Shown here one piece after another: positions 17,277-25,399 of a stretch of DNA of 64,000 bases; positions within the stretch are counted from its first letter, which is position 1, and every line of letters starts with the position of its first letter. This DNA comes from Clostridiales bacterium 38-18. Its GTDB lineage: Bacteria > Bacillota > Clostridia > Peptostreptococcales > Acidaminobacteraceae. The translations under genes and the position numbers were made by a program. The notes under the pieces were generated by a model. The model was given only the letters and a program-made list of their open reading frames with translations. It was not told the DNA's origin and did no database searches. The DNA lies in the NCBI GenBank assembly GCA_001897605.1, contig MKTL01000005.1, forward strand, positions 62,001 through 126,000. The letters run 5' to 3'.

Positions 17277-17344
17277 TATGGAAAGCAAGCTTTACATTTT
17301 TAAAAATCGTGATATACTGTGGATATGGAAAGTAAACTTTACAT
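17277..17344 (+). promoter_or_regulatory. Promoter flanked by two XRE operator copies
   Basis: TTTACA (17291-17296), 16 bp, TATACT (17313-17318) form the promoter. Two 21-bp direct repeats (17277-17297 and 17324-17344; 19 of 21 bases identical) flank it, each containing the dyad AAGYAARCTT. One covers the -35 box and the other the transcription start, as expected for an autoregulated XRE repressor. Confidence 0.6.
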
Positions 17345-17358
17345 AGAGGGGAGCTTGC

Positions 17359-17568
17359 ATGAAAAATAGACTTGAGCAGTTGCGAAAGGAACGCGGTATT
17401 AAGCAAGAGGAACTGGCAGCGATTTTAGAGGTTTCTAGACAGACCATTGGCTCACTTGAGAACGGACGGTATAACCCATCGATCGTTTTGGCGTTTAAGC
17501 TGGCGAAGTTTTTTAATTTAAGTATTGAGGAAATCTTTATCTATGAGGAGGATTCAGATGAAAAATAA
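17359..17568 (+). CDS. XRE-family transcriptional regulator (short, Cro/CI-like)
   Basis: A 69-residue regulator that is almost entirely a helix-turn-helix (RLEQLRKERGIKQEELAAIL...SRQTIGSLENGRYNPS). Short XRE proteins of this type (YgzD-like) usually pair with a small membrane protein, as here. The next gene starts 11 bp before this one ends. It probably represses its own promoter through the two 21-bp repeats that flank the core promoter; this is inferred from their position. Confidence 0.88.
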   Translation: MKNRLEQLRKERGIKQEELAAILEVSRQTIGSLENGRYNPSIVLAFKLAKFFNLSIEEIFIYEEDSDEK

Positions 17569-17989
17569 AATGAAAGATTATTTGATAACCCTACTGGGAT
17601 TAGTGATGTTAGGGCTTGGACTTTATTTCATTAAGTCAGTCGTTGAGCCAGAAGGTATTATGAGAACTTTACCATACATCCTCGTAGGCGTAGGCTGTGG
17701 CGTGTTTGGAAGTGGCATGGGGACGATGATTCAAAAGCGATCCATTAAGAATCATCCAGAGATTGCAAAACAGATGGAAATTGATAAGAACGATGAACGC
17801 AACATCGCTGTAGGTAATGCGGCAAAGGCAAAAGCTTATGATATGATGGTCTTTGTGTTTGGTGCGTTGATGCTGTCATTTGCTTTGATGGAGGTAGATC
17901 TAATTGCGACGCTGTTGCTGGTAGGTACCTATCTTTTCGTTATTTTTTATGGGATATATCATCGTGTGCAGCTTGAGAAAAAGATGTGA
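17558..17989 (+). CDS. DUF2178-like small membrane protein
   Basis: This 143-residue protein has four hydrophobic segments (about 5-23, 33-52, 92-110, 113-132) and the central motif DERNIAVGNAAKAKA seen in DUF2178-type membrane proteins that accompany short XRE regulators. The ATG at 17558 has GAGGAGG (17545-17551) six bases upstream. It overlaps the XRE gene by 11 bp, implying translational coupling, and ends at a terminator. Function unknown. Confidence 0.7.
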   Translation: MKNKMKDYLITLLGLVMLGLGLYFIKSVVEPEGIMRTLPYILVGVGCGVFGSGMGTMIQKRSIKNHPEIAKQMEIDKNDERNIAVGNAAKAKAYDMMVFVFGALMLSFALMEVDLIATLLLVGTYLFVIFYGIYHRVQLEKKM

Positions 17990-18012
17990 GAGGCTATTGC
18001 AGCCTCTTTTTC
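17989..18012 (+). terminator. Terminator of the XRE operon
   Basis: AGAGGCT (17989-17995) pairs with AGCCTCT (18001-18007) across a 5-nt loop, followed by a T run. Confidence 0.7.
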
Positions 18013-18049
18013 TTTAGATCGTTTTGTAAGGAGATCCAGACGTACGCGC

Positions 18050-18376
18050 GTGCTTTCTCTGCCTTCGCCCTCAAATACCAATTTTACATTATATAAACAA
18101 GTGCACGCATCAACGTACATAGAGAGAGCATTAGAAGGAGTGGTAAAAGCAATATCAAGCACGTATCCTGTTTTGCGAGTGACAAGGCCAAGACAGGTAG
18201 GCAAAACGACTTTGTTGGAACGTGTTTCAGATCAAAAGGAGATTGATCTGATCATAGAAGACAATGGTAAGCTACAACCAATAGAGATAAAAAAGAGTGC
18301 TAATCCCAAGCCTAATGCAGTGCGCCATTTTTCAGTTTTGAGAAAGTGGATAAGAAGCCTGTTGAAGGAAGTGTAA
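18050..18376 (+). pseudogene. Internally deleted DUF4143 ATPase remnant
   Basis: The frame joins the first and last parts of an AAA/DUF4143 protein. YIERALEGVVKAISSTYPVL and the P-loop PRQVGKTTLLERVS come from the N terminus; directly after residue 75, KEIDLIIEDNGKLQPIEIKKSANP comes from the nuclease-like C terminus. Family members have about 400 residues (compare the intact 422-residue gene at 42238), so roughly 300 residues are missing. The Gly of the usual TGPRQVGKT is also Arg. No convincing ribosome binding site precedes it. It is a relic. Confidence 0.75.
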
Positions 18377-18430
18377 TCTGTATGAGCTCTGACCTAGTAC
18401 CTATTACAAATCATAATTAAGCGATTCATG

Positions 18431-18478
18431 TCCTGCTTTCACAATCAATTATTTCATATTGTGAAAGCAGGATTTTTT
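18431..18478 (+). terminator. Long perfect hairpin with T tail
   Basis: A 15-bp perfect stem, TCCTGCTTTCACAAT (18431-18445) and ATTGTGAAAGCAGGA (18458-18472), followed by TTTTTTAT. It probably once ended the DUF4143 transcript. Confidence 0.7.
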
Positions 18479-18547
18479 ATGTGAAGGATCAGCGGGAAAA
18501 CGCGCTTCGCTATCCACCAACTAGGTGCCCATATCGACCATTTACTT

Positions 18548-18584
18548 CACAACTATTGTGTTAACAAAACAATTTCACTACAAT
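18548..18584 (+). promoter_or_regulatory. Promoter of the LytTR operon with overlapping dyad
   Basis: TTGTGT (18556-18561), 17 bp, TACAAT (18579-18584). The dyad CACAA-CTA-TTGTG (18548-18560) overlaps the -35 box and may be an operator. Confidence 0.45.
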
Positions 18585-18614
18585 AAACCTATGACAAGCC
18601 AATAGGAGAAAACA

Positions 18615-19055
18615 TTGGAAATCAAAATCATTATAGATGAACAGTACAAGTCGCCTTGCCTGACCATACATACTGACCAAATGACGCCAGAGATACAGGC
18701 ACTTATAGACCTTTTGAACACACAGAAAGAGTCTAGACTGCTAGGGTATAACGACGGCGAAGTGTTTATGCTAGAGACACATACCGTGCTAAGTATAAGG
18801 ACAGAGGGAGGTCGGATCATCGCACTTTGTGATGACGGCTCATACATACTTAAAAACCGACTTTACGAGATTGAGAACAAGCCACCCAGTAAATACTTCG
18901 TACGCATCTCCAACTCAGAGATCGTCAACTTTCAGAAGGTCAAAAGCCTTGATCTGAGTTTGACAGGAACCATCACACTTAAGTTTAAAAATGGCGATAA
19001 AACATACGTCTCTAGACGTTATGTGGAAAAGATCAAAAGGCATCTTGGACTTTGA
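18615..19055 (+). CDS. LytTR-family DNA-binding regulator
   Basis: The protein has 146 residues. The N-terminal 40 residues have no recognisable receiver domain; the LytTR domain occupies about 45-145, with LETHTVLSIRTEGGRIIALCDDG, RLYEIENKPPSKYFVRISNSEIVNF and the closing RRYVEKIKRHLG. The start is TTG 18615 with AGGAGA upstream. LytTR proteins without a receiver usually sit next to a membrane protein that regulates them, and this one starts an operon with two such genes. The next gene follows after 17 bp. Confidence 0.88.
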   Translation: MEIKIIIDEQYKSPCLTIHTDQMTPEIQALIDLLNTQKESRLLGYNDGEVFMLETHTVLSIRTEGGRIIALCDDGSYILKNRLYEIENKPPSKYFVRISNSEIVNFQKVKSLDLSLTGTITLKFKNGDKTYVSRRYVEKIKRHLGL

Positions 19056-19072
19056 AAGGAGGGGGATTAATT

Positions 19073-19657
19073 ATGAATCAGCAAAGACATAATAAAGGAA
19101 CTACTGAGCAAGTGCAGTTAAAACCGCAGCTATTAAAAAACTATAAGCTTAAGCATTCGCTAAATGGCATCATGATCAGCGTATTTTTACTACATATCAT
19201 TATCATCTTGAATTCACTGGATAAAGGTGTCCTCGTTCCGTTACTATCAAATAAGTTACCACTTTCTGAACTTGGCATCTATCTCGTACAGTTTGCAGCT
19301 GCTTGTTGGACGGGGTTTATAATCCCTTTGTGTGCTCCACTTGCCAGTGATGAAGCACCTAGATATCACCTTAGGGTCGGGATTAACTCCGTGCTAGTTT
19401 TCACGGTTTATTATCTTTGGTGCATCATCTACTTTGGTATCTTTACTAGTCCGTTATCTGTTATCGGTTTATTTGTGATCTTCCTCTGCTGTGATTACTG
19501 GATCATCTATGGGCTTCAGTACATTTCACTTAAGCAAAATGTACATGCACTAAATTTAGAGATTGAAAGCATAGAGCGTGACAAAGCCGATTTTAACCAA
19601 ATTGAAAGTGCTTTTATGAGGAGGGAAGATTATGAGCTGGTTAAACGATTGCCATAA
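19073..19657 (+). CDS. DUF3021-like membrane protein paired with LytTR regulator
   Basis: The product has about 194 residues and four hydrophobic segments (about 27-45, 60-82, 97-120, 123-140), then a charged helix to the C terminus that could form a coiled coil (ALNLEIESIERDKADFNQIE). LytTR regulators of this kind are typically followed by DUF3021 proteins; this product is longer than the usual 130-150 residues, so the family call is tentative. The ATG at 19073 sits behind AAAGGAGGGGG. Its end overlaps the next gene by 26 bp. Confidence 0.55.
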   Translation: MNQQRHNKGTTEQVQLKPQLLKNYKLKHSLNGIMISVFLLHIIIILNSLDKGVLVPLLSNKLPLSELGIYLVQFAAACWTGFIIPLCAPLASDEAPRYHLRVGINSVLVFTVYYLWCIIYFGIFTSPLSVIGLFVIFLCCDYWIIYGLQYISLKQNVHALNLEIESIERDKADFNQIESAFMRREDYELVKRLP

Positions 19658-20165
19658 GAAGATGATGGTAGTGGATGTTAGATTGTATATGGTTATTACC
19701 ACACTGTTTCTATTGATCCTCAGCCTACCTACGATGGGAAAGACCAATTTTATCAACATTAATCTTTACAATGATGCAGATGCGATGAAACAGCCCATCT
19801 ATGAAATTATATTTACTGGGATATTATCACTAGGTATGTTTTTAATAAGTACAGCGATAAAATGCTTTCTCTATTTTGGATTACCGACATTGATCCTTCA
19901 TAGAGTTTTTAAAAAGGTTAATCCATATACACGAATGACTTTATCTGTAGTAATTTCAGTTTGTGTATTCGCACTGGTTTTTATGATCAATGAAGGCTTT
20001 GTAATTTCAATATATGACATCTATTCTACTGTTATCGTTGGCGGGATCGCTTTTTATACGTACTCGTTATTTATTATACGAAAAGAAATACCGCCACTTG
20101 TAGCTGTGACGACGCAAAATGTGTTTGTGATTTTCTTAGTTGGGTTTGCTAAAATGCTAGGATAA
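19632..20165 (+). CDS. Hypothetical membrane protein of the LytTR operon
   Basis: This 177-residue protein has five hydrophobic segments. It begins inside the previous gene (26-bp overlap, GAGGAGGG ribosome binding site at 19617-19624). No CPBP protease motif (EExxxR) or transporter signature is visible. It is probably regulated with the LytTR pair. I do not recognise the family. It is the last gene before the AT-rich defence island. Confidence 0.6.
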   Translation: MSWLNDCHKKMMVVDVRLYMVITTLFLLILSLPTMGKTNFININLYNDADAMKQPIYEIIFTGILSLGMFLISTAIKCFLYFGLPTLILHRVFKKVNPYTRMTLSVVISVCVFALVFMINEGFVISIYDIYSTVIVGGIAFYTYSLFIIRKEIPPLVAVTTQNVFVIFLVGFAKMLG

Positions 20166-20233
20166 TTTCTGAAATAACAACCCATATTATTGTTAAAATC
20201 AGGCTCAATAATATACCCTTATTCCCCCTGCTA

Positions 20234-20473
20234 TGTTATAATGTTCAAAAGAGAACTGGTAATTTTGTCAAAAATGGAAACCAGTTCATAGAGAGCACTA
20301 CGGAAATAGAGGGGAAGTTATGGGGCACACATGTATGGCGATATGTGATGAACTCAGCACCACATATTTGCAATTCTTAGGTATACATAAACAATTAATA
20401 AAAATATGAACATAATCAAACTAGCTTTTGTCCAAACTTAATGGATAAAGGCTTTTTGTATTTAAGCTAGTTT
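20234..20473 (+). ncRNA. Possible small structured transcript with a 29-codon frame (left edge of defence island)
   Basis: The 350-bp gap before the island contains an extended -10 promoter (TGTTATAAT, 20234-20242) without a good -35. Downstream are a hairpin GAACTGG (20253-20259)/CCAGTTC (20281-20287), a 29-codon frame at 20320-20409 with an AGGGGAAG ribosome binding site, a 7-bp hairpin ATATGTG (20341-20347)/CACATAT (20361-20367), and a terminator-like hairpin at 20423-20457. An outer inverted repeat AAACTAGCTT/AAGCTAGTTT (20418-20427, 20464-20473) encloses the terminator. Either a small RNA, a leader or a tiny gene could explain it. I match it to no known RNA family. Confidence 0.35.
20423..20457 (+). 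terminator. Terminator-like hairpin upstream of the sigma/alpha-CTD gene
   Basis: AGCTTTTGTCCA (20423-20434) pairs over 12 bp (two G-U pairs) with TGGATAAAGGCT (20442-20453), followed by TTTTT. It lies 59 bp before the start of the 894-residue gene, so it ends an upstream transcript or acts as an attenuator. Confidence 0.6.
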
Positions 20474-20515
20474 AAAGTGCAATTATATATATAATTTTAC
20501 AAAGGATGATAATAT

Positions 20516-23200
20516 ATGTATAGGAATACAATTAATGATGATTCCAATAGTATAAAAAAAGATGAATCAATTCCATACTTTTTAAAATTTGGGATTGAGA
20601 GAGAATTTTATCAAAATCATAAGTTATCAGATTTAAGCATATCAGTTAGAACATACAATTGTCTATCTAAGTCTGGTATATTAACACTTTATGATTTACT
20701 TGGATGTGACGCGTTGAGACTTAGTAAAATCAGAAATTTAGGTATTAATTGCTTGATAGAGATTGAAAATACTTTGAAAAATTTAGATGAGTATCAAGAA
20801 AATATAATAATAAACTCATATAATTCAGGGTATCATGTTCCAATTAAATTTATAAAAAGTATGGATGAATTAATAACTGGTAATATATCAACTCTGGAAG
20901 AGAAAGTAACTAATTATGCAGACAAAGTTTTTATTGAAAGATTTAAATCTGAAGCTAAATGTATTGATAGTTTTTTTAGGAACGAAGTTGTCAATGGAAA
21001 TCAATTTGTCAGAGAAATATCTAGAATGCTAGGCAATTATTCAAATCGAATTACAAAATATTATAAAATATATAATGAACTAAATGGTTTAGTTTCAAAA
21101 TTGAGTAGTGATAAAAGTGAGAAAATGATACTTCCAATTTTTAAGGTATTTCCTAATTCTGAATTGCAAAGTATAATTGAAAATAATTTTTACAATTTAA
21201 AATTTAAAGACATAAATACAATATCAAAGTTGGTTATAGAATATAATCTTAAATTTGAACAGATATCTAAACTTTATCGAAAGTATTCAATTGACTTGAA
21301 CGAAGAGTTTAGTTTGTATTTGAAAAAATATGAGAAAACTAAAGAAATATTTATTATTTCTGAACGTGCAGCAGATAACACTTTAGATAGTATTGGAAAT
21401 TCTTTGAATTTAACAAGAGAAAGAGTTAGACAAGTTGAGAAAAAAATCATCAACAAAGCCAATTTATGGTTTGAAAAAAATAATGTTATTGATTTAGCTC
21501 ATGCTTATAGTGATTATTCCAATATTATTAAGATTGAACAAATTACTGATTCGATTAGTTCAAATAAATCAATTTTCAAGTATATGTTTATCAAATACCT
21601 AAATACTAAACCTGAGTATAAAATTCTATCAGGAGTCAACAGTAAAATAATAATAAAAACAGACATTGAAAATCAAGTGAAACTTGTTATTGAGTCTTTA
21701 CCAAATGTATTTGATGAGTTCCAATTAAGACAACGGTTCAATACCTTTGATAATATAAATTTAACTTATGATGAAGTAATGATAATTGTTATTACTATTT
21801 ATAAAAAGGATGGTAACTGCTTTCATATGAAATCACTATCTTTAAATGAGATGTATAGATTTACTATGAAGAAGTACTTTTCTAATGGAATAAGAATATA
21901 TGATGATACTGTAATTAAGTATTTTAGAGAATGTTTGACTAGCGAATTTGGAAAACAGGATTTACCAGAAAATAATAGAGCGATCTCTGCACGTTTGGCT
22001 GATATTGGAATACTATGTGATAGAGGTACATATAAATTAAAAGAAGATATAAGAATTGATAAAGAGTTGTTTGTAACTATTTATAATTATATTCAATCTA
22101 TCCCCAGAGATATTATATTAACTAGATCAATATTTAATGTCTTTAGTAAAGAATTAATTATGGTAGGAATTACCAATCACTTTTTGTTACACGGGTTACT
22201 TAGAGAGTTTTACTTTAATGAGTTCTTTTTTAAAAAGGATTGCATTATGAAAAACAATAATGATAATTCAATATGTGAGGAGCTAAACAATTATATAAAA
22301 AGCAGCAAATATCCTGTATCACTAGAGTCTATTCGAAATGAGTTTCCAGGAGCTACGAATGCAATTATAGGTAGAGCTATTTCTATGTTTGATATAGTGA
22401 ATTTATTTGGTAAAGTTATTCATATTGATAATATTAATTTATCAGATATTGAACAAAATTTTTTAAGAGAGAATTTAACTGAGTTGCTTTCAGATTATAA
22501 ACCTCACCATGTGAAGGAGTTATATGAAATAATCGAAAGTAAAAATAAAAGTTTTTGGAATAAAATATATGTTGATTCAACATTTGGAGCTTACAGTATT
22601 TCAGAAGCTTTTTTCAATGAATGTTTTCATTTTGATCGACCATTTATTTCAAATTATGGCGTTGAAATTTGTGATAAATATCAAATTATAAAAAATGAAG
22701 CAAATAAAAAGGACTTGATAAAAATTAGTGAAATCCAAACATTGGTCAAAGATAACTTTCTGGCATTTACAAGTATATATAAAATGATAGAGCAGTTATT
22801 TGATAGTCATTACTTATTAGATAAAGAAACTTTTATTAAGAACGAATTAATTACTATATCTGAAGAAGATATAGCTATTATTGAAAAGTTAATAGTAAGT
22901 GAATTAAAAGAAGATAGAACAATTTTGATTAGAACATTACCATGTATTCCTGTTCTCCCTAACTTAAATTATAAATGGAACGAATGGCTATTATTTAGCA
23001 TTATAAAGAAACATATTAATATTTTAGAGGTAGCGTTAACTTCAATATACTTTGCTAAAGCTTATCCAGTTGTATCTCTGGCTGGTAAGATGGATTTATC
23101 TAAGTACACCGAAATCATATTGGAGGAAGAATATAGTATAGTTCATGATTTTGAAGATATTGATGATTTAATAATTGAAGAAGATTATATTGTATTTTAG
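20516..23200 (+). CDS. Large regulator-like protein with RNAP alpha-CTD and sigma-70 region 4 domains
   Basis: The product has 894 residues. Residues 36-92 (LSDLSISVRTYNCLSKSGI...KIRNLGINCLIEIENTL) closely resemble the RNA polymerase alpha-subunit C-terminal domain. Residues 285-318 (NTLDSIGNSLNLTRERVRQVEKK) match sigma-70 region 4.2. The remaining 570 residues are helical, with several possible winged-helix stretches, and unassigned. No catalytic motif is visible, so it may recognise DNA or recruit RNA polymerase rather than cut. It is the first gene of a tight five-gene cassette converging on dndA. AAAGGA lies 9 bp before the ATG. Base composition is very AT-rich, unlike the genes before 20.2 kb. 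Confidence 0.75.
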   Translation: MYRNTINDDSNSIKKDESIPYFLKFGIEREFYQNHKLSDLSISVRTYNCLSKSGILTLYDLLGCDALRLSKIRNLGINCLIEIENTLKNLDEYQENIIINSYNSGYHVPIKFIKSMDELITGNISTLEEKVTNYADKVFIERFKSEAKCIDSFFRNEVVNGNQFVREISRMLGNYSNRITKYYKIYNELNGLVSKLSSDKSEKMILPIFKVFPNSELQSIIENNFYNLKFKDINTISKLVIEYNLKFEQISKLYRKYSIDLNEEFSLYLKKYEKTKEIFIISERAADNTLDSIGNSLNLTRERVRQVEKKIINKANLWFEKNNVIDLAHAYSDYSNIIKIEQITDSISSNKSIFKYMFIKYLNTKPEYKILSGVNSKIIIKTDIENQVKLVIESLPNVFDEFQLRQRFNTFDNINLTYDEVMIIVITIYKKDGNCFHMKSLSLNEMYRFTMKKYFSNGIRIYDDTVIKYFRECLTSEFGKQDLPENNRAISARLADIGILCDRGTYKLKEDIRIDKELFVTIYNYIQSIPRDIILTRSIFNVFSKELIMVGITNHFLLHGLLREFYFNEFFFKKDCIMKNNNDNSICEELNNYIKSSKYPVSLESIRNEFPGATNAIIGRAISMFDIVNLFGKVIHIDNINLSDIEQNFLRENLTELLSDYKPHHVKELYEIIESKNKSFWNKIYVDSTFGAYSISEAFFNECFHFDRPFISNYGVEICDKYQIIKNEANKKDLIKISEIQTLVKDNFLAFTSIYKMIEQLFDSHYLLDKETFIKNELITISEEDIAIIEKLIVSELKEDRTILIRTLPCIPVLPNLNYKWNEWLLFSIIKKHINILEVALTSIYFAKAYPVVSLAGKMDLSKYTEIILEEEYSIVHDFEDIDDLIIEEDYIVF

Positions 23201-23208
23201 GAGATAAT

Positions 23209-25248
23209 ATGAACTATAAAGAGTTGAAGATAAAAAAAAGCTATATTAGTTATGGTGAAAATGATATTGTAAGAGCGTTAATTATACCAGCTTTGAAATA
23301 CACTAAAATTTATAGACGAAGTATAGGTTTCTTTTCATCAAGTGTTTTTGAGTCAATTTTAGACGGAGTATCTCAATTAGTTAAAAATAGAGGGAAAATT
23401 GAAATTATTGCAAGTCCAAAACTAAGTGAAGAAGACATAAATGCAATTAAGCTTGGATATGAATTAAAAGATAAGATTATTGAAGATATTGCTAAAACCG
23501 AATTTTATAATGCAATTGAGGCACTAAATGAGAAGAACTTAAAAATTCTAGTTGAGTTAATAGCCAACAATGTATTAGATATAAAAATCGTAACAACTAA
23601 AGGAAGTGGCATGTACCACGATAAGTTAGGTATATTATCTGATTACTTTGGGAATAATATTGTATTTTACGGATCACCAAATGAAAGCAAGTCAGCATAT
23701 GAGTTGAATTATGAAAAGGTTAGAGTTGTATGTAGCTGGAACGAATATGAGAAAGAGAGTGTTGAGGATGAGATTACAGAGTTTGACACGATATGGCGTG
23801 AAAAAAATGATTTTATAGATACTTACAATTTTAAAGATGCTGCTCAAAAGTCAATTCTTGAAGTGATTAAGTCAAAATCTGAGAAAAAAGAAGTTAATCC
23901 TATTGTTCTTAGAGAATATCAAAATGTTGCAATAAGAAATTGGATTAAAAACGATTATTGTGGTTTTTTTGTTATGGCTACAGGTACTGGCAAAACTTGG
24001 ACAGCAATTTATGCTGCTAAAGAACTAATGAAGATTAAGAATCCTATTATTGTAATTTGTGCGCCTTATAAACATTTAATTAAACAATGGTCTGAAGATC
24101 TAAGTATTACTTTTCCAAATTCTCAAATAATAATGGTTTCTTCTGAAAATCCAAAATGGGAAAATGAAATAACTGAATCAATAATTAGGAGTAATTATGA
24201 AAAGGATAAGAATATTATTATAGTGTCTACCATTGCATCATTTACTACAGATAGATTTGAGCAGGTCATTTCTAAATCGAATAATGAAAAGTTGCTTATT
24301 GTTGATGAAGCTCACAGATTTATTAATAGGAAAGATACTTTAAAAAAACAATATAAGTATCTATTGGGCTTAAGTGCAACACCTAACAATGGGAAAAATA
24401 ATCAAAAAGGTGAGGAACTAATAGACTTTTTTGGTGGTATAGTATTCAGCTTACCAATTGAGGAAGCGCTAAGAAATAATTACCTTGTAAAATATTATTA
24501 CTATCCAATATATGTTAATGCAACTGAACAAGAAGAGATAGATTTTAAAAGATATACAGCAAATATGGCAAGTTGTTTTAGAAATGGAAAATGTATTGAT
24601 TCTGAGAAACTTGTTTTGAATCACAGGAATAGACTGAGAGTTATTTCAATGGCTTCTGAAAAAGAAATCAATATTGATAAAATAATTAGTAAAATCAAAG
24701 AAAGGGATCATTTTATAGTTTATTGTGGTGATGGGAAAATATATGATGATTTCAGTAATGAAATAAGACATATACAGTTCGTAAAAAGGGAATTAAATAA
24801 AGTTGGATTTAAATCTAGTCAGTTTACTGCAGAAGAAAATATGAATACGCGCATGCAGTTAGTGGATTCTTTTAATAAGGGCGATATTACTGCATTAGCA
24901 GCAATTAGATGCTTAGATGAAGGTATAAATATACCATCTATAAAAAGTGCATTGATATTATCTAGCAACGATGATTATAAAGAATTCGTTCAGAGAAGAG
25001 GTAGAATACTAAGGAAATATGATAATAAAGAATATGCCAACATTTATGATGTTATTGTTTTACCAAGTCAAGATATGAAAACCTTTGCACAAATTGAACT
25101 TAGAAGATTCCTAGAATTTTCACAGCTTTCAAAGAACAAAGAAGAAAATTTAGAATCATTAAAGTGTTTGATATCTGAATACGGTCTAAGTATCGATGAT
25201 ATTGAAATAAGTAAGGATTTAATACAGGAGGAGCATTTTGATGAATGA
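23209..25248 (+). CDS. PLD-nuclease/DEAH helicase, likely phosphorothioation-linked restriction protein
   Basis: The protein has 679 residues. The N-terminal part is a phospholipase-D-like nuclease domain with one HxK motif (HDK, 137-139) and GSPNES (155-160). A superfamily 2 helicase follows: P-loop MATGTGKT (about 256-263), DEAH (366-369), SAT (389-391) and QRRGRILRK (motif VI, about 610). A helicase family described as the DNA phosphorothioation system restriction enzyme has been linked to dnd loci; from memory the architecture fits, but a profile search is needed. It begins 8 bp after the sigma-like gene and overlaps the 52-residue gene by 8 bp. Confidence 0.8.
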   Translation: MNYKELKIKKSYISYGENDIVRALIIPALKYTKIYRRSIGFFSSSVFESILDGVSQLVKNRGKIEIIASPKLSEEDINAIKLGYELKDKIIEDIAKTEFYNAIEALNEKNLKILVELIANNVLDIKIVTTKGSGMYHDKLGILSDYFGNNIVFYGSPNESKSAYELNYEKVRVVCSWNEYEKESVEDEITEFDTIWREKNDFIDTYNFKDAAQKSILEVIKSKSEKKEVNPIVLREYQNVAIRNWIKNDYCGFFVMATGTGKTWTAIYAAKELMKIKNPIIVICAPYKHLIKQWSEDLSITFPNSQIIMVSSENPKWENEITESIIRSNYEKDKNIIIVSTIASFTTDRFEQVISKSNNEKLLIVDEAHRFINRKDTLKKQYKYLLGLSATPNNGKNNQKGEELIDFFGGIVFSLPIEEALRNNYLVKYYYYPIYVNATEQEEIDFKRYTANMASCFRNGKCIDSEKLVLNHRNRLRVISMASEKEINIDKIISKIKERDHFIVYCGDGKIYDDFSNEIRHIQFVKRELNKVGFKSSQFTAEENMNTRMQLVDSFNKGDITALAAIRCLDEGINIPSIKSALILSSNDDYKEFVQRRGRILRKYDNKEYANIYDVIVLPSQDMKTFAQIELRRFLEFSQLSKNKEENLESLKCLISEYGLSIDDIEISKDLIQEEHFDE

Positions 25249-25399
25249 AGAAAAAATTGTTAGAACAATGATCAAGTATATACTCGAAGAAGAGAAAAAA
25301 ATTATAAATCAGAAATACTTTGCTAAAAATACGACTAAAATTACAATTGTGAGAAACATGATAAATGAGCTAGAAAGGGTGATAAATAGTGAAAATTGA
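25241..25399 (+). CDS. 52-residue protein between helicase and ATPase genes
   Basis: This small gene has its own strong AGGAGG (25226-25231), 9 bp before ATG 25241. It overlaps the helicase gene by 8 bp and the ATPase gene by 11 bp, the pattern of a translationally coupled operon member. The product (MNEEKIVRTMIKYILEEEKK...) is highly charged and helical, with no known motif. It may be a small subunit or adaptor of the helicase-ATPase pair. The coding case rests on the ribosome binding site and the overlaps. Confidence 0.65.
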   Translation: MNEEKIVRTMIKYILEEEKKIINQKYFAKNTTKITIVRNMINELERVINSEN

